Positions 15,876 through 25,648 are shown, numbered from the stretch's first letter. The stretch is 64,000 bases of DNA from Shewanella sp. MR-4 (GCF_000014685.1 NC_008321.1:620001-684000), one strand, 5' to 3'. Notes: generated by a model not told the origin, from the sequence alone. Numbers and translations: made by a program.

Positions 15876-16190
15876 TTAAGAGCGTAAACAGGCGCTGCTG
15901 CGCATATCGAAACTCATGCCATATTTAGAGCAGGTCTGGCGCATTAATTGATGCTCTTGCTCCGCTAATTGACGGCTAAATTCTTGATCGAGCTGCTCAG
16001 TCATGCGCTCTTCTGCAAGCTGTTGTGACTGGGCTAGCTTATCGAAGTGGGACTTTACCACCTGTTGCTGCGCTGCGCTGAGCGTGGCGGCCTGGCTGGG
16101 TAAACTGATGAGTGTGCCTAGAGTGAGCAGTGTCAGTAAGGTAAATTTTGCGATTAAAGGTTGCTGTAGCTTTGCGGTTGTTAGTTTCAT
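15876..16190 (-). CDS. Small exported helical protein, unknown function
   Basis: 104 residues from the ATG at 16190, which has GGAG 6 bases upstream; a longer in-frame start would put a very basic tail before the leader and is unlikely. The N-terminus (about residues 1-35) is a signal peptide ending in LPSQA. The mature part is a Gln/Glu-rich helix that could form a coiled coil (residues 45-85), ending with two Cys (RQTCSKYGM and SSACLRS) that could make a disulfide. I do not recognise the family. Probably periplasmic. Confidence 0.6.
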   Translation of the reverse strand: MKLTTAKLQQPLIAKFTLLTLLTLGTLISLPSQAATLSAAQQQVVKSHFDKLAQSQQLAEERMTEQLDQEFSRQLAEQEHQLMRQTCSKYGMSFDMRSSACLRS

Positions 16191-16339
16191 AGATAACTCC
16201 AAATAAAAATCACCGGAACTCGGTCGATTTTTAAATCGTCGTTTGGCTTTCATCGTGCATCCATGACAAACAAAACCAAAGGTATTGTCGAAAAATTAAG
16301 CTTACCGGAGGGATCTTGAACCTTAGCTGAACCGCAATC

Positions 16340-16648
16340 TTACTGCTCGTTACGCATTTCTTGGCATTGAAAGCCCTGTTTACGGGTATCAAAACCGCAT
16401 TTTAAACCGCATTCCCAAGGCACATCATCGTAGAAGGAAGATTGCTCTTTGGCATAGTCTCGACAGGCCTCATAACTGTCAAAATTATCAGTTTTCTTAT
16501 ATTTGCCAGAATCATAACCATGGGTATAGATGAAGGACGACCAATTTTCGGGGCGCGTGTCTTTTTCCCCTGAGGAGATAAACCAAATGGCGCTGGCAAA
16601 ACAAGTAAACAGGATTAATACAAACACAGGTACAACGGGGAATTTCAT
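16340..16648 (-). CDS. Hypothetical membrane-anchored protein with Cys-rich tail
   Basis: 102 residues. An N-terminal hydrophobic segment (about residues 5-24) acts as an anchor or leader, and the rest is hydrophilic and aromatic-rich, with Cys in YEACRDYAKE, WECGLKCGFD and FQCQEM. The even spacing of four Cys in the tail suggests disulfides in the periplasm. No family is recognised. The ATG at 16648 has only a weak ribosome-binding site. It is followed on the same strand, after 149 bases, by the other small exported protein; there is no proof that they work together. Confidence 0.55.
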   Translation of the reverse strand: MKFPVVPVFVLILFTCFASAIWFISSGEKDTRPENWSSFIYTHGYDSGKYKKTDNFDSYEACRDYAKEQSSFYDDVPWECGLKCGFDTRKQGFQCQEMRNEQ

Positions 16649-16861
16649 GTTTCGTTCGTGGTCATAAAATAGTGTGCGAAGGATAATACTTTTTGACGTA
16701 ATATGCGCGTTAAATGATCACAAATTAATAACTTTACCTCTTATGGGGTATTGGATACAAAAAGATACGAGTTTCCCTGAAGTTTTATTTAATATTTACT
16801 AATCTATACAAAAACTTACTTAATAAATGCGGTTGCGAATAGCATTTTGCATTAAGCTAAA

Positions 16862-16887
16862 GTACAGGTTAGATTTTGTACTGTACA
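16862..16887. repeat. Inverted repeat upstream of the DUF3016 gene
   Basis: GTACAG (16862-16867) is repeated in inverse as CTGTAC (16881-16886), and TGTAC-T-GTACA is itself a palindrome at 16877-16887. It lies 30-60 bases before the start codon. It may be an operator; no regulator can be assigned. Confidence 0.3.
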
Positions 16888-16918
16888 TGGCAGAAACAAT
16901 TAGGCCTAGGAGGCAAAA

Positions 16919-17443
16919 ATGAAAGTTCAGTTCTTATTACTCGCCAGCGTGTTGAGTTGCAGTGCTGTATGGGCCGCAGATGAGGCGAAAACCGACCCAA
17001 TGACTGAAGATGGGGTGGTTAAAATTGTTTGGCAAAACCCAAAGGATTTTCGTGATATTAAATCATCGGGCGAAATTCAGTCCCGTTATGAAAAACGTCT
17101 ATTCGATACCTTAACTACCAATATCAATAAAGAAGCGGCAAAAGTCTTAAAGCCGAATCAAAAGTTAGAAATGACGGTGACCGATGTCGATTTAGCCGGT
17201 GATATGCGCCCAACCTTTGGTGCTACAGCCGATGATTTACGGGTGATCAAAGAGATTTATCCACCGCGCATGACCTTTAGTTATCAAGTGCTTGAAAATG
17301 ACAAAGTGATCATCGCCGGTGATGAAAAACTCTCGGACATGGGCTTTATGACGGGCATTCAACCTATCACTGACAAGCCATTTATGTATGAAACTGAGAT
17401 GCTTCGTGATTGGTTAAAGAAGACCATTGCGCCTAAACTCTAG
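16919..17443 (+). CDS. DUF3016 family exported protein
   Basis: 174 residues. Residues 1-19 form a signal peptide (cleavage after VWA). The mature part has the DUF3016 pattern: an early VKIVWQNPKDFRDI, a central LEMTVTDVDLAGDM and a late GDEKLSDMGFM. The ribosome-binding site AGGAGG is 5 bases before the ATG. These proteins are predicted to be periplasmic; no activity is known. The fold looks alpha/beta with a dimer-like repeated strand pattern, but this is only impression. It is convergent with the EAL-CBS-GGDEF gene, with 22 bases between stops. Confidence 0.8.
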   Translation: MKVQFLLLASVLSCSAVWAADEAKTDPMTEDGVVKIVWQNPKDFRDIKSSGEIQSRYEKRLFDTLTTNINKEAAKVLKPNQKLEMTVTDVDLAGDMRPTFGATADDLRVIKEIYPPRMTFSYQVLENDKVIIAGDEKLSDMGFMTGIQPITDKPFMYETEMLRDWLKKTIAPKL

Positions 17444-17465
17444 GCGAATCAGTCACCTCTCTAGC

Positions 17466-19217
17466 CTAAGCACTTAGGGCTTGGGTCATATTGAGTTCTT
17501 CTAACAGGCAAAATCCGTTACTCGCGGATTTTGCCTGTTTTTTTGCCTTGGCACTCAAGGTCGATAGGCTATGTTCATTGCAGTTGTAGGTATGGGCGGG
17601 GGTAAGTACGCCGACACAGAGGCTGATTAACTTGTGATAACAGGCTTGTCCTTGCCTATCATCGGCGAGCATCTCTTGGGCTTGCCAATGCTCAGTGCTG
17701 TAGAAGAGCGGTTTATTGGTCTCAAACTCCGTCAAAATGCGTTGGCAGCGGTCGATGAGTTGCTCGCAGGTACTGATCACCACAAAGTCATCCCCACCCA
17801 CATGGCCGATAAAGCAGTTGTCCGTCTTGTATTTCACTAACAGATTGGCGACTTCGCAGATCACCTCATCACCGCGGCAAAAGCCATAGATATCGTTATA
17901 GGGCTTGAAATTGCAGAGATCAAAATAGGCCAAATAGAAGGGCTTTTGTTGGTTTCTGAGGCGTTTGAGTTCTTCCTGGATCGGCACATTACCGGGTAAA
18001 TCCGTTAACGGATTGGCATGTCTTGCCATCTTGATCCTGTGCTCGGTGATCCGCTGTAGCAAATCTTTAGTGTGGCCAATGCCGAGCAACTTGCCACGGC
18101 GCAGAATGATAAATTGCTGGGCGACGGTATTGGCGCTCTCCGAGGTCAGTAATTGGCTCACAATCGACAGGGGTTCGCTGGCCTCAATCTGCAACACTTG
18201 CGGGTCCATCACTTCACTGACGGCGTGGTTTTCATGCAGGGCTCGGCCATAGGGCGTGCTAAAAAGCTCCAGCAAAGTCGCTCTGCTAATGATCCCCAGC
18301 GGCAGTTGATCTTGCACCACAACCACGGCCTGTAAGGCGGGTTGAGAGCTAAAAGTGTCGCTTAAGTGCTTAAGCTTGAGTGTCGGTACCACTGTTATGG
18401 CGCTGGTGCAGAGACTTTCGGCGGATTCGCTGTATCTGGGCTGAACTTGGGTATTATTCTGCACTAAGGTCGCTTTCATGGCGCGACTCGGCAGTGCCTC
18501 GGGGCGCCCGAGCAAATACCCCTGACAATAGACTATGCCTAGCTGTTTGAGTACGGCGAGTTCCTCTTGGGTTTCAATCCCTTCGGCAATCACTTTACAG
18601 GTGAGGCTCTGGCACAGTTCGACAATCGAGCGCACAAATTCTTGTTTAACCGGGGTCGAATCGATTTGGTGGATAAAGTGGCGATCGATTTTCACATAGT
18701 CGGGCGATAACTCAGACCAGAGCCGTAAACCCGAGTAACCCGCACCTAAATCATCGATAGCGGTCATAAAGCCTTGGCTGCGATAGTGATTCAGGCAAGA
18801 TTTCAGTAAGTCGATATCGTCGGCGGGATATTGCTCCGATAACTCAATCACCACCTGTGAAGGTGAGATCCCAAGCTGCTGTAACAGTTGCAGCGTCATG
18901 CCCTTAGGATGGGTGGGATCGAGCAGGGCCTTAGGGGAAATATTGATAAACAAACGGCCTTGGAACTGGCGCAGTTTAAATTGTTCCAGCGAAATACGGC
19001 GGCAAAGTGTCTCGAGCTCGCTCAATTTGCCCTGATGTTCTGCGGTTTTAAACAGCGGAATGGGCGAGTATAGCGGGCTGTGCTCAGGCCCACGGCTAAG
19101 CGCTTCAAATCCGTGGATCTTGTGTTCCAAGATATTGAATATGGGCTGAAAAAGCGGGATGATTGCCCCCTTTGTGATTATCTTATCAAGCTCTTTTGCC
19201 AGATCTAAACTCGTCAT
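17466..19217 (-). CDS. EAL-CBS-GGDEF protein, probable c-di-GMP phosphodiesterase
   Basis: 583 residues from the ATG at 19217; an in-frame GTG at 19232 would add five. The N-terminal EAL domain is intact: EAL at residues 38-40, then NISPKAL, VIELSEQ, AIDDLGAGYSGL, KIDRHF and AEGIET. A central region with two CBS-like repeats (about 280-400) may bind adenine nucleotides. The C-terminal GGDEF domain has GGDDF (474-478) and no RxxD inhibitory site, so cyclase activity is doubtful and it may be a GTP-binding regulatory domain. It looks cytoplasmic with no membrane segment. Expected role: lowering c-di-GMP in response to an energy signal. Confidence 0.85.
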   Translation of the reverse strand: MTSLDLAKELDKIITKGAIIPLFQPIFNILEHKIHGFEALSRGPEHSPLYSPIPLFKTAEHQGKLSELETLCRRISLEQFKLRQFQGRLFINISPKALLDPTHPKGMTLQLLQQLGISPSQVVIELSEQYPADDIDLLKSCLNHYRSQGFMTAIDDLGAGYSGLRLWSELSPDYVKIDRHFIHQIDSTPVKQEFVRSIVELCQSLTCKVIAEGIETQEELAVLKQLGIVYCQGYLLGRPEALPSRAMKATLVQNNTQVQPRYSESAESLCTSAITVVPTLKLKHLSDTFSSQPALQAVVVVQDQLPLGIISRATLLELFSTPYGRALHENHAVSEVMDPQVLQIEASEPLSIVSQLLTSESANTVAQQFIILRRGKLLGIGHTKDLLQRITEHRIKMARHANPLTDLPGNVPIQEELKRLRNQQKPFYLAYFDLCNFKPYNDIYGFCRGDEVICEVANLLVKYKTDNCFIGHVGGDDFVVISTCEQLIDRCQRILTEFETNKPLFYSTEHWQAQEMLADDRQGQACYHKLISLCVGVLTPAHTYNCNEHSLSTLSAKAKKQAKSASNGFCLLEELNMTQALSA

Positions 19218-19355
19218 TACTTCAGTCCCCACGACAATGTTTGCGGAGTCTATGACTTAGAAATGACAAAATGATGACAATTTTGCTTGCTGAAAATCCG
19301 TACGGTGTAAATGAGAGCAAACGCTGAAATTGATGATATTTCAGCGTTTATTGAA

Positions 19356-19664
19356 TTAGCTCTGCTTTTTAAAGGCGTGCAAGGTTTTGAGTAGGGTGGC
19401 CAGTTGGCGCACTAAGGTTTCCAGTGCTACGGGATCTAGGCTGCTCTGTTGTTGCAGCTTAGTGAGGTCATCCACCAATTCTTGCACATAGGGCAAAAAG
19501 CGGTTGCTCGACACCATAAAGCCCTGTTCGGCTGTGAAAATGCTAGTGAATTTCCCATGGCCCGCTTTTTTCAACTCATCTAACTTAGTGTCAGCGTCTA
19601 TGGCTTGGCGATAGGCGATTTGAAGGTTTTCTTTCAGTTGCTCTATAACCTTAGTGTGTGGCAT
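19356..19664 (-). CDS. Hypothetical all-helical protein
   Basis: 102 residues, rich in Lys, Glu, Gln and Leu, with no leader and no membrane segment. It looks like a small helical bundle (segments around residues 5-35, 55-70 and 78-100). The sequence opens MPHTKVIEQLKENLQIAYRQ. I do not recognise the family and assign no function. It faces the TraB/GumN gene divergently; the two starts are only 48 bases apart, so they must share a very compact promoter region. Confidence 0.6.
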   Translation of the reverse strand: MPHTKVIEQLKENLQIAYRQAIDADTKLDELKKAGHGKFTSIFTAEQGFMVSSNRFLPYVQELVDDLTKLQQQSSLDPVALETLVRQLATLLKTLHAFKKQS

Positions 19665-19712
19665 AACAGCGTCTCATTGCAAAATTTGCAGGAATTATAA
19701 GGGGCAAAGGAT

Positions 19713-20609
19713 ATGGCAACAAGTCGGTGGCGACTATTACTGGCGCTGTGCGGCGTCGCAATGTTTACCAGTGGACCGAGTTGGGCGGCACAGACGGATA
19801 AACCGCCGTTTTATCAGGTGCAATGGCAGGGAAAATCCGCTTACCTTTTGGGTTCAATCCATATTGGTCGTGCCGATTTTTATCCTATGCCGGCGCAAGT
19901 GGAGGCGGCATTTACCAAGTCCAAGGGATTGGTGGTTGAAATCGATACTAATAAAATCGACAGCCGCGCCCTATTGCAAAAGTATGGTATGGCGACTCAC
20001 GCACAGGGGCTCGATTGGCAGAGCCGAGATAAGCAAACGATAGAGGTGATGCGCAACTATTGTGAAGACAAAGCAAGCCTATGTCAGTCGATTCAAGCCT
20101 TTGCGCCTTGGTTGCAGGCATCGCAACTTAATCTATTACGCTACAATAGCTTAGGATTTAGTACCGACTATGGTGTCGATATGCAGTTGCTTGGCCGCGC
20201 GGGTAAGCCTGTGTATCAGCTAGAGACGGCGGAGTCGCAGTTTCAGTTGCTATCCTCCTTCGATAGCCAAATCCAGTGGTCTATGGTGCGCGAAGCCATT
20301 AATGCCTCAGATGCCGAGCTACTCTCACTGGTTGAGGCGTGGCGCTCCGGTGATGAAACTGCGCTGGATACCTTAATGCAGGAGCAGCTCGGCGGTGAGG
20401 GCGACACTCTGATACTGGATAAAATTCTTTGGCAGCGCAATAAGGTCATGGCCGATGGCATGATGAGATTAATGACCGCAGAAGCCGCCAGCGAACCGCT
20501 ATTTGTGGTGGTGGGCGCAGGCCATGTGGTGGGTGATAAAAGCGTAGTTCAGCTACTTAAACAGAAGGGCGCCACCGTAATCGCCTGTTGGCGTGAGCAA
20601 TGTGACTGA
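19713..20609 (+). CDS. TraB/GumN family exported protein
   Basis: 298 residues with a signal peptide (about 1-26, ending SWAA). The mature start (YLLGSIHIGRADFYPMP) and the C-terminal VVVGAGHVVGDKSVVQLL are the two conserved TraB/GumN blocks, each with a Gly-x-His core; these His plus conserved Glu residues are thought to form a metal-dependent protease-like site related to TIKI. Length is normal. The ATG follows AAAGGAT. Likely periplasmic; substrate not known. It is monocistronic, ending before the terminator shared with convergent cmoM. Confidence 0.85.
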   Translation: MATSRWRLLLALCGVAMFTSGPSWAAQTDKPPFYQVQWQGKSAYLLGSIHIGRADFYPMPAQVEAAFTKSKGLVVEIDTNKIDSRALLQKYGMATHAQGLDWQSRDKQTIEVMRNYCEDKASLCQSIQAFAPWLQASQLNLLRYNSLGFSTDYGVDMQLLGRAGKPVYQLETAESQFQLLSSFDSQIQWSMVREAINASDAELLSLVEAWRSGDETALDTLMQEQLGGEGDTLILDKILWQRNKVMADGMMRLMTAEAASEPLFVVVGAGHVVGDKSVVQLLKQKGATVIACWREQCD

Positions 20610-20698
20610 TATCGTTGGTCTGATTGAGCATAACTGAAATACTTGGTTTATAAGCGTTTGGTTGCAAATAGCTAAGTTCAAATCAACGGTTTTAAAAT

Positions 20699-20730
20699 AA
20701 TAAGGACGCCTCTTGCGTCCTTATTGTTTT
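20699..20730. terminator. Bidirectional terminator between TraB/GumN gene and cmoM
   Basis: AATAAGGACGC (20699-20709) pairs with GCGTCCTTATT (20715-20725) over CTCTT, followed by GTTTT. The A-rich bases to the left give U on the minus strand, so it can serve both convergent genes. Confidence 0.8.
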
Positions 20731-20736
20731 GCGACA

Positions 20737-21525
20737 TTACTCGGGTGCTTGGGGCGCTGCGGCGCTTTGCCCCAGAAAATGCACATAACGACCGAGCGAA
20801 ATATAGGGCTCACGTTGGGAATATTCGAGCTCCATCGTCAGCAGCTTTTGATAGTCAAAATCCGCAGGCTGGTGTTTTTTCAAATAGTCGTGAATGACTC
20901 GCACGCCTGATTCGCGCAGCAGGGTCATGTGCCATTCGGCAAACCATTGTTTAACATCATGAATATAAAGCGGGTGCGTGGGCGTGAGGCGCACCTTCTT
21001 CTTCACCTTAAGATCGGCGGCAACATAGTCGAAATTACCCGACACTAACGCATGGAAGCGCATCGCTTCTTTATTGTAAAACATCAGCGAAAACAGCCCA
21101 TTGGGCTTAAGCATGGTCAGCAAACCTTCCATGGTGGTTTTCGCATCGGCCAGCCATTCGACTACGGCATGGCAGAGGATAAGATCGAACTTGCCATGTT
21201 CGGCGACTGAGAGATCTTGAATCGGTGCGTGAACCAAACGGATTGCCAATGGCGTGTCGCTGGCATCGATTTGTGCTTTCGCTTGGGCGAGCATTTCGGC
21301 GGAAATATCGCACAACACCACTTCATGGCCCAGACGTGCCAGCTTTTGGCTGAAATAACCAAAGCCGCCGCCCGCATCTAAAATCCGCAGTTTTTTATCG
21401 CCCAATTGCGCCAAGGCGGGAGCAAGATCGCGCCATAACACGGCGGCACGGATTTCACCTTTAGGGGTGCCATAAATGTTCTTCGCGAACTTTTGCGCGA
21501 GTTTATCGAAATTCTTATCTTGCAC
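20737..21525 (-). CDS. cmoM: tRNA 5-carboxymethoxyuridine methyltransferase CmoM
   Basis: 262 residues. The opening QDKNFDKLAQKFAKNIYGT and the SAM-binding LRILDAGGGFGYFS (about residues 42-55) closely follow E. coli CmoM (formerly SmtA). Later blocks (CHAVVEWLAD, SLMFYNKEAM, GNFDYV, VRVIHDYLK, EPYISLGRYVHF) also match. CmoM methylates cmo5U at the wobble base of certain tRNAs to mcmo5U. The start is GTG at 21525, chosen because it gives the conserved QD-NFD N-terminus; the ribosome-binding site is weak. It is divergent from the MaoC-like gene. Confidence 0.92.
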   Translation of the reverse strand: MQDKNFDKLAQKFAKNIYGTPKGEIRAAVLWRDLAPALAQLGDKKLRILDAGGGFGYFSQKLARLGHEVVLCDISAEMLAQAKAQIDASDTPLAIRLVHAPIQDLSVAEHGKFDLILCHAVVEWLADAKTTMEGLLTMLKPNGLFSLMFYNKEAMRFHALVSGNFDYVAADLKVKKKVRLTPTHPLYIHDVKQWFAEWHMTLLRESGVRVIHDYLKKHQPADFDYQKLLTMELEYSQREPYISLGRYVHFLGQSAAAPQAPE

Positions 21526-21887
21526 GGGTTAACTAAGTTAAAGACTGGGGGCGATAGTGTGGCACAGGCGTAATATTTTCGCACTCCTAGTGTGGGAATC
21601 GTAAACTCATCCTAGTATGGGTTTTTGTAATGTTTTGATTTTCATTGGAATAAAAATCACAGTAAAGTTGGGGATACCCAGAACTCAATCCTCTGGGGTA
21701 TAATCACGCCGTTTTCGATAAACCTGACTCTTTAGCTGTCCATCCGGTGAGTCAGCATCAGCCCTTTTTAGACACAGTTTTGCCTGCTTTACACTCGTGA
21801 GTTTTTTGATTTTCAGATGTTCTGCATCTGGACGGGGTATTTCTGGTTATTCGTGCGTAGGGATAGTTAATTAAAAGGTACTCAGAC
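21526..21887. other. Divergent intergenic region between cmoM and the MaoC-like gene
   Basis: 362 bases. It contains a perfect TATAAT (21699-21704) in plus orientation with a poor -35, and a small hairpin (CAGATG 21814-21819, CATCTG 21825-21830) in what would be the leader of the downstream gene. No extra gene was seen. The function of the roughly 180-base leader is not evident. Confidence 0.5.
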
Positions 21888-22751
21888 TTGAATAATGCAT
21901 ATTGTGTTGAATTGAACGCGATGCCCTCGCTGTTTTCTCTTTATCGCAAGATTTTCTTTGGCCGTAAACCTGGTTGGGATCAACAGCCGCTGCCTTATAT
22001 CAAGGTGTCGGCGCCCAATGTGCAAGTGTCCGAGGCCAAAGTTAGCCAATATGCCCAAGTGTGTGGCTTTAATTTCGACGGTAAATTATTACCGCCAACC
22101 TATTTGTATGTGATGGCATTTCGTCTGCACGCGGTGATTTTTACCCACGATGGTATTACCTTCCCGCTGCTGGGGATGATCCATTTAAAGAACCGTATTC
22201 AAGTCTATCGTCCGACGACAGTCGATGAAGTGTTCTCCCTCGAATGCGCGTTAACCACCAGCCGTGAAACCGATTCAGGCTTAGAGTTTGAATTTGTCTC
22301 TAAGGCCTTTGTGGGCGAAGAGCTGGTGTGGGAATCGCTGTCGACTTACCTCTATCGTATCGAGACCGCGGGTCGTCGCGTTCGTCCTCCTAAGGCGCTT
22401 GAGATGGCTTGGGATTCACCCCAATCATGGGAATTGAGTGAAGATTTAGGTCGTCGTTATGCCAAAGCATCAGGCGACTATAACCTGATCCACCTGCATC
22501 CTGTGCTGTCCAAACGTTTCGGTTTTGACCGTGTGCTGGCCCACGGTATGTGGTCTAAGGCGCGCTGCTTAGCGGAATTAATGCCTGAGATTGGTGAACG
22601 CCCCTTTGTGGTCGATGTGGCCTTTAAGCTGCCGTTACTGATGCCCGCAGAAGTGGGATTTGGTTACGAAACATCACAAGACAAGTGGGTGTTCGAGCTA
22701 CGTGACAGTAAAGGTCGCAGGCCACATCTCAGTGGTGAAGTGCAGCTTTAA
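21888..22751 (+). CDS. MaoC-like hot-dog acyl dehydratase
   Basis: 287 residues from a TTG at 21888 preceded at 9-12 bases by AAAAGG; an ATG 11 codons later (21921) is possible but has no ribosome-binding site. The C-terminal half has the MaoC hydratase motif: YAKASGDYNLIHLHP (Asp and His catalytic pair), then FGFDRVLAHGMW. The N-terminal half is a second, degenerate hot-dog fold, giving the double hot-dog layout of (R)-specific enoyl-CoA hydratases. It probably acts on 3-hydroxyacyl thioesters in lipid or polyketide metabolism; the actual substrate is not evident. A strong terminator follows. Confidence 0.8.
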   Translation: MNNAYCVELNAMPSLFSLYRKIFFGRKPGWDQQPLPYIKVSAPNVQVSEAKVSQYAQVCGFNFDGKLLPPTYLYVMAFRLHAVIFTHDGITFPLLGMIHLKNRIQVYRPTTVDEVFSLECALTTSRETDSGLEFEFVSKAFVGEELVWESLSTYLYRIETAGRRVRPPKALEMAWDSPQSWELSEDLGRRYAKASGDYNLIHLHPVLSKRFGFDRVLAHGMWSKARCLAELMPEIGERPFVVDVAFKLPLLMPAEVGFGYETSQDKWVFELRDSKGRRPHLSGEVQL

Positions 22752-22762
22752 GCATGATGAGT

Positions 22763-22787
22763 AACGGCGCCTAAGGCGCCGTTTTTG
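22763..22787. terminator. Rho-independent terminator after the MaoC-like gene
   Basis: AACGGCGCC (22763-22771) and GGCGCCGTT (22775-22783) form a strong stem over TAA, followed by TTTT. It lies between convergent genes. Confidence 0.9.
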
Positions 22788-22805
22788 TTGGTGTTGTTTG
22801 CAGTG

Positions 22806-23696
22806 CTAAGGCACGCTGTGTCCGGTTGATGCTTGCCAGATACTAAACCATTGCTGCCTGTCTAGGGTGAGTGACTGTGCGGCCACCGCCGTTTTTATCC
22901 TCGCAATATTGCCACTGCCGATAATTGGCACGGGCCGAGTCGGTAACATCCGCACCCAGGCATAAATCACTTGGCTGATATCTTGGGCATCAATCTCATC
23001 GGCGATGACCGCTAAGGTTTGCTGCAGGCGAATGGCCTGTGGATGGTTATTATCAAAGATCTTACCGCCGCCCAAACAGGACCAAGCCATAGGCCGAATG
23101 CGCCGCTCCTGACATAAATCGAGAGTACCATCGTGCAAACTCGCCATTGTTAGCGGTGAAATTTCGATTTGATTGGTGACTAAGGGGTCAGTTAATCTCG
23201 ACTGCAATAATGAAAACTGCGCGTTGGTGAAGTTAGATACCCCAAAGTGTTGCACTTTGCCCGCCTGTTTTAAATCAGCAAAGGCTTCGGCCACTTGATC
23301 GGCGTCCATTAAAGGATCGGGTCTGTGGATCAGCAATAGATCTAAATAATCGGTTTTCAGCTGCTTTAGTGATTGCTCCACACTGGCAATAATATGTGCC
23401 TTGGAGGTGTCGTAGTGGTTTACATAGCGCTCAGGGCGACAATCGAAGGCGGGCTTAATGCCGCATTTGCTGACCAATTGCATCTGTTGCCTTAAGGCGG
23501 GTTTTAAGGCTAAGGCCTCACCGAACAGGGTTTCGCACTGGTATTGGCCGTAAATATCGGCGTGATCCATAGTGGTCACACCTAAGTCTAAATATTGTTC
23601 TATTAGGTTAAGTCGCTCGGCGGGTGACATTTGCCAACTGTGCATTCGCCAAAAGCCGGCAACAAACTCTGAAAAACTAAAAGGGGATCCGCTCAT
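22806..23696 (-). CDS. Aldo/keto reductase (YdhF-like)
   Basis: 296 residues, a typical AKR (beta/alpha)8 length. The catalytic tetrad is visible: Asp44 and Tyr49 in TTMDHADIYG, Lys77 in LVSKCGI and His124 in LLIHRPDPL. GVSNFTNAQF and the late VPIIGSGN segment (NADPH binding) are also present. It resembles E. coli YdhF, an oxidoreductase without firm physiological substrate. It is convergent with the MaoC-like gene and divergent from fhs across a 239-base gap. Cytoplasmic; single gene. Confidence 0.88.
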   Translation of the reverse strand: MSGSPFSFSEFVAGFWRMHSWQMSPAERLNLIEQYLDLGVTTMDHADIYGQYQCETLFGEALALKPALRQQMQLVSKCGIKPAFDCRPERYVNHYDTSKAHIIASVEQSLKQLKTDYLDLLLIHRPDPLMDADQVAEAFADLKQAGKVQHFGVSNFTNAQFSLLQSRLTDPLVTNQIEISPLTMASLHDGTLDLCQERRIRPMAWSCLGGGKIFDNNHPQAIRLQQTLAVIADEIDAQDISQVIYAWVRMLPTRPVPIIGSGNIARIKTAVAAQSLTLDRQQWFSIWQASTGHSVP

Positions 23697-23935
23697 GTTG
23701 TTTCTCTTTTGGGAATCTGTATTTTGTTGGGGAAAGGACCTGAGTCGATTTTTTGATGTAGATTAAGGAATCGCTCATTAACCCTTTCGATGGCTATATA
23801 TCTTAATGCTAATCACCTAATATTCGCCATATTCAATCAGCCGTTGCTGATACTTACCGATTTTGCATACCTATTTTGTATTTCCTGCTCGCATGCCTAG
23901 CGTGGATACCAAAATACCCAAGGGAGAGATGACCC

Positions 23936-25648
23936 ATGCTAACCGATATGGATATTTCGCGCCGTGCGCCCCTAAAAGATATCGCAGTGCTTGGCGCCGA
24001 GTTTGGGTTATTGCCCGATGAGATGCAGCTATTTGGCAAGACAAAAGCCAAGGTCGATTTACGTGTGCAGCAGCGCTTAGCAGAGCAGCAACAGGGTAAG
24101 CTGATCATTGTCACCGCCGTGACACCAACGCCCCACGGCGAAGGCAAAACCGTCACCACCATTGGCTTAACCCAATCCCTCAAAGCGCTTGGTAACAAGG
24201 TGTGCGCCTGTATTCGCCAGCCCAGTATGGGCCCGGTATTTGGGGTGAAAGGTGGTGCAGCTGGTGGCGGTTACGCCCAAGTGGTGCCCATGCAGGAGCT
24301 GAATCTGCATCTAACGGGTGATATTCATGCCGTCAGCAATGCCCATAATCTTGGCGCGGCGGCGATAGCCTCTCGGCTATATCATGAAACACGTTTAGGT
24401 AAGGCCGAATTTGAGCTGCAGTCTGGGCAGAATTACCTAGATATAGCGCCTAATGGCATCCGTTGGCACAGGGTGGTCGACCATAACGATCGCTGCTTAC
24501 GTGAAATTGAAGTTGGGCTGGGTGAAAATAATGGCCCAGCTTACACCTCTGGCTTTGATATTACCGCTGCCTCTGAGTTAATGGCGATTCTGGCGCTCAG
24601 TCGTAATCTGGCGGATATGCGCGCGCGTATTGGCAAGCTTGTGCTGGCAGTCAATCGTCAAGGTGCGGCTATTAGCGCGGAAGACCTTGGGGTTGCCGGC
24701 GCGATGACGGCGATCATGGCGGATGCGGTAAAACCCACCTTGATGCAGACTTTAAACGGTGCGCCTTGTCTTATTCACGCAGGGCCATTTGCGAATATTG
24801 CCCATGGCAACTCGTCGGTGATTGCCGACGATATCGCCTTAAAGCTGGCCGATTTTGTGGTGACGGAAGGCGGTTTTGGCTCCGATATGGGGTTTGAGAA
24901 ATTTTGTAATATCAAGGCGCGCCAGTCGGGATTAACCCCGAGCGCTGCGGTGTTAGTGACTACCTTAAAGGCATTGAAGGCCAATAGCGGCTTAACGTCG
25001 GATGCGGATATCAATGCGCCCGACCAAGCCCGTCTCGAGGCGGGATTTGCCAACTTAAACTGGCATATCAACAATGTGGCGCGTTACGGTATTCCCGTTG
25101 TGGTGGCTATTAATCGCTTTGCAACCGATACGGATGCCGAGCTTAACTGGTTGATTGAAGCCGTTGCGGGCACTGCCGCCTTTGGCTGCGAGCTTAGCGA
25201 GGCTTTCAGCCAAGGTGAGGCGGGGGCATTGGCCTTGGCGCAAACCGTCATGCGCGCCTGTGAGCAGCCAAGCGAGTTTACCCTGCTATATCCCGATGAC
25301 ATGGCGCTTGAGGCGAAATTATCGACCTTAGCTGAAGTCGGCTATGGCGCTGCAGGGGTGAGTTTATCCGAGGCGGCTAAGCTCCAATTACAAGAACTCA
25401 GTGCCCTTGGTTACGCCGATTTACCCGTCTGCATGGCAAAAACACCCTTATCCATTAGCCATGACCCTCAACTTAAAGGCGTACCGCAGGGTTTTATCGT
25501 GCCAGTGCGCGAGTTAGTGTTAAATGCTGGAGCCGGATTTATTACCGCGCTGGTGGGGAATGTGATGACTATGCCAGGGCTTGGATTAGTTCCTGGCTAT
25601 TTAAAGATTGATATCGGCGCAGATGGCGAGATTACTGGCTTAGGTTAA
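23936..25648 (+). CDS. fhs: Formate-tetrahydrofolate ligase
   Basis: 570 residues. The protein has the family P-loop [10 protein letters not shown] (residues 63-72), [21 protein letters not shown] split by the Fhs glycine-rich block (about 96-116), [13 protein letters not shown] and the ending [16 protein letters not shown]. Fhs makes 10-formyl-tetrahydrofolate from formate, ATP and THF, feeding purine and one-carbon metabolism. In Shewanella, which produces formate anaerobically, it is a plausible way to reuse it. The ATG at 23936 has AGGGAGAGA upstream. No other folate gene is adjacent. It ends at a bidirectional terminator. Confidence 0.95.

Noticed and set aside
16862..16887. A LexA box upstream of the DUF3016 gene
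   Set aside because: The CTGT-N8-ACAG spacing is not met; only a GTACAG/CTGTAC pair is present.
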